A program made the position numbers and the translations under genes. 64,000 nucleotides of DNA from Chamaea fasciata. Lineage: Eukaryota > Chordata > Aves > Passeriformes > Sylviidae. The notes under the pieces are model-generated. The model saw nothing but the letters and a program-made list of their open reading frames with translations. It ran no database searches and was not told the origin of the DNA. Position 1 is the first letter of the stretch. Every line of letters starts with the position of its first letter. Of this stretch, positions 57,036 to 64,000 are shown piece by piece. The stretch covers positions 71,584,093 to 71,648,092 of the forward strand of contig JARCOQ010000006.1 in assembly GCA_029207755.1 (NCBI GenBank), written 5' to 3'.

Positions 57036-60000
57036 AACCTGATCAAAATATTTTCTTTGAAATTTGTGTTTAACAGTAGGGTCTTAAATTTCTTGTGGTA
57101 TTTTATGGTAGAATGATAAATTTAACTGTTTCTGATAACCCGAGAAAAGATAAGGCAGAAAAGAGTTAACGTAATGTATCAAGAATGTTAATTCAAATAA
57201 GAAACTTATTTTTCTACCACAGAAAAGTTAAAGGCAAACCAGAACTAGAGCTTTCCAAAATGTTTTAATGACCCTTATAGTATGCTGGTGGGGTATAAAA
57301 AATGCTACTTTTTAATTTAAAATAAATCCAACTTCTGCCTAATGTGTGTGGTGGGCAATTTGCAATTATGATCTTCATGATGAGATTCCTCCATGAAATG
57401 AGAGGTGTATTATAATTTAAATAGAGTTGTAGATCTGCTTGATTTTAATTTGTGACCCAGGGGTCAGTAGTTACTGGGTGCAATAACCCTGCGGTAATGT
57501 GACTCTTCAAGGCACATTTGTATAATGAGAAATCATAACTAGTTATAGGAAGCATGATGATTTTTTTTTTTTTGCCTTTCCAATTCCAGAAAGCTGCTCT
57601 CTCAGTCTCCATTTTATATGCTTAAAACTCCAGTTAGCATGTTTGTTTGGTTTTTTTTTTTTCCCTATAAAACCTTTGAAGCTGTTGGCAGCCTCTGATT
57701 TACAGGGGTTTACAGAGTTCTATTGTTTTAGCATGCAGCCATAGTCCATTGTTTGCTCTTTCCTGGAAATTCAGCCTCTTCTGTCGGTGGTGTGGCTGGT
57801 GGTAGAGATTTTGGTGCACTTCAGCTTTTTGCCACTGTTCCCCATTCCTGTTATTTGGGTGACTAGTGGGTGGCAGTTTTATCACGTGAGATGCAATGAC
57901 AGAATTTATGTACGTGTTTTTAACTACCAGGAGACAGTTCAGACACATAAGAGAGCAAGAGCTAGCTGGTGTCTTCTCCTGAGCATTTAAATGTGTCTTG
58001 TGCTAGGACATCAGAAGCGACTTCATTTTTTCCTGTTAGTAGTCATGCATCTGTCAGGGGTAAGAGGAATAACAGCACTGCCTTCATGTCCTTGCATGTG
58101 TCAGAGGAAGTGTGCTGTTGTCTCCAGTTCCAGCAGTAATAACTCTGCAAGGCTTTACAAAGTCTGACGGTGTTCTTGGACCCCGGCCTGAATCCAGTGT
58201 GTGCATGTTGCCTTTCAGGGAGAATTCCTTCAGCCCTGGAGAAGGAGGGAATACCCTCCTCACACTGCTGTGCTTTGACATATCAGCTTGATGAAATAAG
58301 CAGTACCTGTTGGAAAATTAATGAGCCTGCTTCATTAGAGTTAATAGAGGAGACAGAAATGATTATCAAATTAAATTTCAGAATTACAAGATGCTTCATA
58401 GATGACATGCAGCTGGTGTCTTGAGAATGCTAAGTTCAAAGTAGGCGAAGGATGTATTTAGCCAGGCTTTCTGCCATATGTCTTTATGAAGAAATATTCA
58501 TGGAGTAAGCTCTGATAGCGGTGTTGGTTTTCATTTTACCTCACTTGGGCACATCAGGAATTTGTCTCTACCTCCTTCCCACTGAGCGTCCTACCTTCTC
58601 ATCTGGGCAGTCTTGAGTGCTTTGCTCTGTTATCTGACAGTCCATATCAAGCTGGTTCCAGTTTGAAAGGGTAGCCTGAGTGCAGGAGCAAGCCCAAGCC
58701 CCTTTCACGCTGTGTCTGCAGAGAGTGAGCAGGGAACTGCAATCCCCTCAAGGAGGAGCAATACAAATGCACACTTTGATATGATGGATGGCTTTGCCCA
58801 TGTGGTGTTGGACTGGTGCAGAGAGGAATGGGGGATGATGGCAGAGGAAAAACAAAACCTCCTTCACTTTTGATTTATAATGGCTTAACACAACGTGTCT
58901 GGAGGCCATGGACAGGCAGGGAGGGACTATGAAAGCAAAATAATCCTGGATTTAGAGCATGACTGCAGAAATCAGAGAGGTCTCAGTAAACCTTGGGAGC
59001 TTACTGAAAAACCCTTATGTGCTGAAGAACTTCAAGAAACTGGCTGGGGAGAGACAAGCTTTGAAGGTCTAATTTTTGAACTTGAGCACCTCTGGGAGAA
59101 GCTAAATGGCAAAAAAATAGTTCTGCTTGAACCTCTTTTCTCTCATTCTAATTCTGGAGAGTTCTCTGCACTGTCACGAGAGCATTTGTACTCTTTGAAA
59201 TGGAATATAGTATTATTGCCAGTGTCCATTCTCAGGATGTGCAGACCAGAAATGTGATGGCTGAGCTCATGAGGCCAAGTTTTGAATTTGGCTTCTTTGT
59301 CTGTATTTTCCTTCCTATAACAGGCAAATTGTTTTCCACTTTCAGAGGACTTTTAAAGGAGCTCTTGGGTTGTCCATAAGTAAAAAGCAACAGTACAAGC
59401 AGTGTGCATTTCCTGGGATTGCTATGTTTGTGTTAGAAAGATCTATAAATACTCATTTATATTTGAGAAGGTGTTGCTAACCTGCTCTGTATTGACACTT
59501 AAAACCTTTTTCTAAACCATTCTTTACTTCAGAAATTTGTCTAGGTAATGCAATAAAAGCAGAATTTTTATAAATGAGAAAGTCTTCGCTGTGAAGTTTC
59601 TGGATTAATTTACTCTTACGGTGTTAGAAGTTATTTATATCCATTTCCTATAATTCAGGTTGTGAGCTGAATCTCTTGATTTAATATAGATGGCACGGAG
59701 GTGGAGCTTTTTCAGACCCAAGGCAGTGGTGGAAGGGGCTTGGGAATTCCTCAGGAGAAAGACTGATTATGCAAACCTGTCAAATCAGAGTAGCAAAGGG
59801 AGTCATTTGAAGGGGCTGCTTTAAATAATATATATTTGAAATGTATATTGCATTGCATACCTGTAAAAGGCATATGGTTGAGGAGTCTTTAGGAATCACT
59901 CTGGAACCAGGTACTTGATCTGTTTCCTCCAGCGTTTGCTCTGGCTGTCTGTGGATCATGTAATCCAGAGTTTTCCAGTCACACTTTGCCACGGTGGCAG

Positions 60001-60890
60001 TGGCTAAATGACATTATGTAACCCCGTTTAGAATATTTATAACCACTGCCTGAAGTCGGGGACTGAAAGCAGTCCCCAGAAGAGCTCAGCCTCCCTCTCC
60101 TTGGCAGTGGTACCTTGGAGCTATTGCTTGTCTCTCTGCTCAGAGGGATGTGCTTTGGGATTCCTGTTTTATCCAGTGCTTTTCTGAGGGTCCTCCTGAG
60201 CACATCTTGGAGCCTCCCAACTGGCAACAGCAGCAGCAGCTCTTTCCTGCTCCTCCTTCTGCTTCCAGCTCACTGGGTGTGATCCATCCCCTGCTGGGTA
60301 CCACAAGGCACTGGCACCAGAGTCCCATGGTACTGTCACTCTGAGGAATGGACAGTGTCCTAAAATCCCTTGGATTTGACTTATCCTTACCAAATTTCAT
60401 ACCTTGGCTCCTGTGAGCACGATTGCTCTGATTTTTCTGGTAAATGCAGAATCAACAACTTTAAAAAGCTGTTCTTTTCTCAAGCTACTCACTGATTTCA
60501 GTGCTAAATGCAAATCCTGTTATGCCATTATTTGTTTAGTATTTTGAAACCTCATTTCCAACCATTTGGTCTGTTTGGTTACTCTCTGTTAATACAAGCA
60601 TCTTTTCAGGTAAATGTAGCAAAGGTCACTATTTCTTTCTTCATGACTCATTTCATTTGGAAGTCCCACTCCTACAATAACTTGAAAGGTTTTTCTATGT
60701 TGCTCATGACAAACTTCTCCAGCAATCAATAACAAATACGTATTTATTGTCCTTGAAAATGTGAGCTGTAAATTATATTGAAGTAGCTATATTTTTCTGG
60801 GATGCATTCAGTCTCCTGATACATTTTGGGGCTGAGAGTTCTCCTTTGCATTGATTCAGCTTGGAATGCTACAAAATTTGTTCGCTTTAG
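57036..60890. other. Noncoding stretch, no gene recognised
   Basis: T runs occur near 57560 and 57651. A 120-codon plus-strand frame at 58895-59257 is the longest open frame. It has ordinary composition but no domain, no splice context and no promoter, so it is left as chance. No repeat family is recognised. Confidence 0.5.
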
Positions 60891-60938
60891 CCTTCCTTGA
60901 AGAAGAAAAAACCCGTATGCTTCCTTGAACAAGAAAAA
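60891..60938 (+). repeat. Imperfect direct repeat, 20-bp arms 28 bp apart
   Basis: 'ccttccttgaagaagaaaaa' and 'gcttccttgaacaagaaaaa' differ at two positions. Confidence 0.8.
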
Positions 60939-61834
60939 CAATGAAATGATCCAAATTGATTTCCCCCCACAATTTATTTAATTGTAAACATGCAAACTCT
61001 GCATTCTACAGTCCCTCAAGAGCCCTTCTGGGAGAATGAGGCTCCAGATACAGACACATTCCTGCAGCTGAGCTGGTCAGGAAGAGTCTCCTTTACCAAG
61101 TGAGCATTGGAATGTGTCCTAAGATAAATGGACCTTTTGCTTCCGTGGAATTAAAGCTGAGGAAGTTACTTAAAACTTTCTTAAAATGCAATAATGGGGA
61201 AATTACACCTCTGAAAAAAGTACTTTTTAAGAAATGATATATTATTTCTTGATTAAGAGAAGAAAGCCTGAGCAAAGAATCTTAAATTAGATATCTATTA
61301 TGCTCCAGGCAAGCAAGCTTTCTAAGCAGAAGGAAGTATTGATCCCATGTCTGGCTTTATAGCACATGAGTAGGGAGTGCAATCCATTATCCAGTGAAAG
61401 CAAAGCCATTAGCCTCCTCGAGCATTCAATTAGACTATTACTTTATCTGCCTTAATTGATGCTGCTAATAGTATCATATTTAATTGTTTCATAGAGGTGG
61501 AAAACAGGCTTGTTGGTTGGGTCTCAGCTCATTCACGGAGTGGCAGCAGAGCCTGGGGGCAGGTTCCTGATCAGCTGTGACCTCTCACCTTAGACTTTCC
61601 CTTGGGATGGTCTGAGCTGGTTTGTGTTCATTTCAGATGGATTCAGTGCAGGGCACTCAGAGTTTGCTTTCAGAGAATGTCCCTTGAATTTGTGGGAATT
61701 ATTCAGGAAGCGGCTGCTAATGCTTTTTTCTCATGTCCCACTCTCTCTCCTCAACTCTTTCGATAATAATTCATTGCAACTATTGATCCAGTTAAATTTT
61801 TCTGCTTAGAACTTCATAACAGAGATGCATGTGT
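60939..61834. other. Noncoding stretch, nothing recognised
   Basis: Ordinary AT-leaning sequence with only 60-codon frames. Confidence 0.5.
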
Positions 61835-61925
61835 AATAATATATTAAAAATATTTATCCATATATGCCAATATATGCATGCATTTGTGCATATGTTATAT
61901 ACAAATATACACATATATTTGTATC
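61835..61925. repeat. Alternating AT-rich block with perfect inverted repeat
   Basis: About 90 bases of ATAT/ATGCAT-type words. TACAAATAT (61900-61908) and ATATTTGTA (61915-61923) are perfectly complementary around a 6-base loop. Confidence 0.85.
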
Positions 61926-62208
61926 CTGGCTAGGGGGGAGATCTGTGGCCTGGATACCATTTGCAAATAAATATCCTCTTTCAAAACTCTCTCATCTTAC
62001 ACTTCTGCAGGGATGTATCTAACAAACTGAAACTGAGTTCAAGTGTGGTAAGAGAAGCCTACTGAAATTTGATTGACCTAAAAGAAGACAATGGAGGCAC
62101 ATGACAACAAAAGAAAATGTGACCTGGCAGTAATCGCAAACTCTTGTAGCCATTCTGTGTCAATGTTTGGTTTATCTCTGCTAACAGCTTCCTCTTCTCC
62201 ATAAATAT

Positions 62209-62691
62209 TCACACTTCTTTCTTGCCTGAATCCTGTATTCTGAGATTTTGCCTAGGGACTTTACATTTTCCTTTCAGCTGAAGAAAAGAAGCTGTACTAG
62301 AATTTCTGGATTGCTTATAGTTATATACCATATATGCCTCATCTTTGTAGTATTTAAAATCTGTATCCATGTTTCCTTCTTCCTGGAAGCTCCTTTGAAA
62401 ACTGGTGAAGGCTTTGTCAGCTTCAAAGTTCGGGTTTATCTTTCTGGAGTAGTTTTTCCGTGGAAATTTCACAACACTGCTCAGGTCTGGGTTACTTAAT
62501 AGGCCCTTACTGTTCCAGAAACTTCTTGCTGGTGTTGGAAAGAGGTTTTTATTTTTCTGACATGAAAGACTGGCTTGTGCTGTGCTTTGGTTGAGGGCTT
62601 TGCCTTTCTTGGCTGCAATAATGGAAACGCCATGGAGAATATCTGCCAGCTGCTCCCTGCCTGTAGAGGAGTGGATCATCCCCCTGGTCAC
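62209..62691 (-). other. 160-codon minus-strand open frame, uncertain coding
   Basis: This is one of the longest open frames outside GC-rich DNA. Its composition is plausible for a hydrophilic, S/K/N-rich, disordered protein (patches PARSFWNSKGLLSNP, KFPRKNYSRKINPNFEADKA, EGNMDTDFKYYKDEAYM). A possible acceptor (TTTCCATTATTGCAG) lies inside it near 62618. Another (CCACTCCTCTACAG) ends near 62662. If the exon at 63465-63599 joins phase 0 to the latter, a different frame is used. That frame reads AGSSWQIFSMAFPLLQPRKA and onwards to a GTAAGG donor near 62515. The two readings conflict, so at most one is real. By a rough stop-codon estimate, one 160-codon frame in 64 kb is not rare. Confidence 0.25.
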
Positions 62692-63024
62692 ATCGTTCTA
62701 ACTGGGTGTGGATGAGCTCAGGAATGGCCATCAAAATGTATTGCATTAAGTAAATATACAGTACACATTTCAGCTTGAAATGGCTGAAGAATTGGGTGGG
62801 TAGTGAAAGGCCCGGCATACTTTAAATAGTGTTTTCCCAGTGCCAGCGTGCCACGGGCATCATGAATTCTCATATTCCAGCAATCTTCATTTCAGTCTCT
62901 GGGAAGGTGATGTGATTAGGTTAAATTAAGTGAGAACTGAAAATGAGAACAGTAGCTCGAATTTTAAGTTTTATTTAGGTTTTTCCACCTTTTTAATTGC
63001 CTTAGATAGCTGGTGAGAGATGAT

Positions 63025-63058
63025 ATTTCTTCTGGTTATAGGAATTTCTTCTGGTTAT
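63025..63058 (+). repeat. Perfect 15-bp direct repeat
   Basis: ATTTCTTCTGGTTAT occurs at 63025-63039 and again at 63044-63058, four bases apart. Confidence 0.9.
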
Positions 63059-63145
63059 TCTTCTGCATATCTCTACAATGTAATGGACAGTAATTTTTTA
63101 AAATGAACCTGATAAAATTACAGTGTGGAATTTTACAGTTTTTAT

Positions 63146-63224
63146 GAAAACAAACAAGCAGAAAAACTCCACACCAACAACCTCCCCTCCGAAAAAAATA
63201 ACCCAAACCCAAACATCATCCTAC
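63146..63224 (+). repeat. A/C-rich low-complexity tract
   Basis: About 80 bases poor in G and T, with AACCCAAACCC and CAACAACC words. Third plus-strand tract of this kind in the window. Confidence 0.75.
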
Positions 63225-63464
63225 CATTTGTTAGCTTTTTTTGGAAAGTTAAAAGTAACGAATATGACACGATCCTTGTTAAAATGACTTCTGCTGATGT
63301 TTAGAGAGCATTGGCTGTCTTGGGACAAGCATTCTTCGTGAGAATGAAGCAAAAGAGTTTCTGTATTTTTTGTGAAATGGAACTGTTGAAATGTCTATTA
63401 CCAGTCTGAAAGGTCAAGTTTTCAAGTTGAGTCTCTCAGTGAGGAGTAACCAGGGAATGCTCAC

Positions 63465-63599
63465 CTTGGACAGCTTCATGTTCGAAGCTCTGTCAAAACT
63501 GATGCATTTCTGAGGCCTTCTGCTTCTGCAACGAAACCTTTCAGCAAGGATAGGTCTTGCGCTGCTTGGAGATGTATTTTGCTGTGTCTGTTTATCCAT
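63465..63599 (-). CDS. Candidate first coding exon, unrecognised protein
   Basis: On the minus strand an ATG at 63599 opens exactly 45 codons, ending in AAG at a strong donor (AAG|GTGAGC, exon end 63465), phase 0. The peptide is basic and serine-rich (SSARPILAERFRCRSRRPQK, SFDRASNMKLSK), with no known domain that I can name. The codons stay open past the donor for about 17 more before a stop. A possible partner exon begins near 62661 on the same strand. No CpG island is nearby, so a TSS further right or outside the window would be needed. Moderate to low confidence: ATG plus donor combinations also arise by chance. Confidence 0.25.
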
Positions 63600-64000
63600 A
63601 ATGTATACAACAGATAAAATTTAAAACTATTTATGATATAGTAATCATTTTACCGCAGATGATGCTGACTACGTCAGCAACACGCAGTCTAGGCTTTGTG
63701 CTTGCTTACAATTAAGTAAATGAAAATTAAGTCACAAATTTCCTTTATGTGTATAATTATTTTGACATGTGGAGTTTTTTTTATTTTTGTGTGCGCACTA
63801 TTTGTTTCTCCACTTAAACCAGTACCATTTTATCTACTACACAAACACATGTAAATATATAAACACACTGGCTTGTGACATAAAAGGCAGTTACAGGAAA
63901 ATACTACAGTAAAATGCATAAAGTGACAGAATTTACATTTTAAAAATTGTCAAAACAACTTTCTCTCGGAGGTCCACACGTTTTATCAAATATAACTGTC
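63600..64000. other. Noncoding stretch at window edge
   Basis: AT-rich with no repeat family or exon recognised. If the minus-strand exon at 63.5 kb is real, this would hold its 5' UTR or an upstream intron. Confidence 0.45.

Noticed and set aside
58895..59257. 120-codon plus-strand open frame with balanced composition
   Set aside because: It looks more protein-like than most, but I see no domain, promoter, splice sites or poly(A) context, and such a length is expected by chance in 64 kb.
1..64000. Prokaryotic, phage, plasmid or CRISPR content, or a novel defence or biosynthetic system
   Set aside because: No ribosome-binding sites with long packed ORFs, no direct-repeat arrays with spacers, and no recognisable enzymes. 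The CR1-type pieces and splice signals point to a bird nuclear genome.

Overview
The window reads as vertebrate nuclear DNA, almost certainly from a bird. It is AT-leaning, has no operon-like packing, and no ORF is clearly a complete gene. Six to seven fragments resemble the 3' end of the avian CR1 LINE, in both orientations. One short piece resembles the start of an avian endogenous-retrovirus LTR, of a type I recall from passerines. There is no bacterial, phage, CRISPR, rRNA or tRNA content that I can see. The family calls rest on remembered consensus sequences, because no search could be run.

Layout. 1-3.6 kb is plain noncoding DNA with one CR1 end. 3.6-4.4 kb is a promoter-like block: a TATA motif, two opposing splice-donor matches and a CpG-rich stretch. 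4.4-29.7 kb is a long region with no accepted gene. It holds CR1 pieces, microsatellites, an isolated GC-rich patch near 13.7 kb, and one notable minus-strand coding-like stretch at 20.06-20.35 kb. 29.9-30.6 kb is a second CpG-rich block with a plus-strand donor. 30.6-34.7 kb is noncoding and AT-rich. 34.7-35.5 kb is the strongest promoter candidate: a CpG island with two perfect plus-strand donors, Sp1-type boxes and a 20-bp tandem repeat. Every full repeat unit carries an E2F-type core. 35.5-55 kb is again noncoding, with a weaker GC-rich block at 43.2 kb and two splice-bounded candidate exons at 45.9-46.2 kb. 55.6-63.6 kb holds several minus-strand coding-like segments that might be exons of one unrecognised gene.

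If the promoters are real, the window most likely covers introns, 5' exons of long transcripts or lncRNAs, and spacer DNA, rather than compact coding genes. I found nothing that I can honestly call a new biological system. The items most worth checking are the E2F-core array (35.04-35.10 kb), the 20.1 kb coding-like segment, and the possible minus-strand gene near 62-63.6 kb, whose two best readings conflict in frame.
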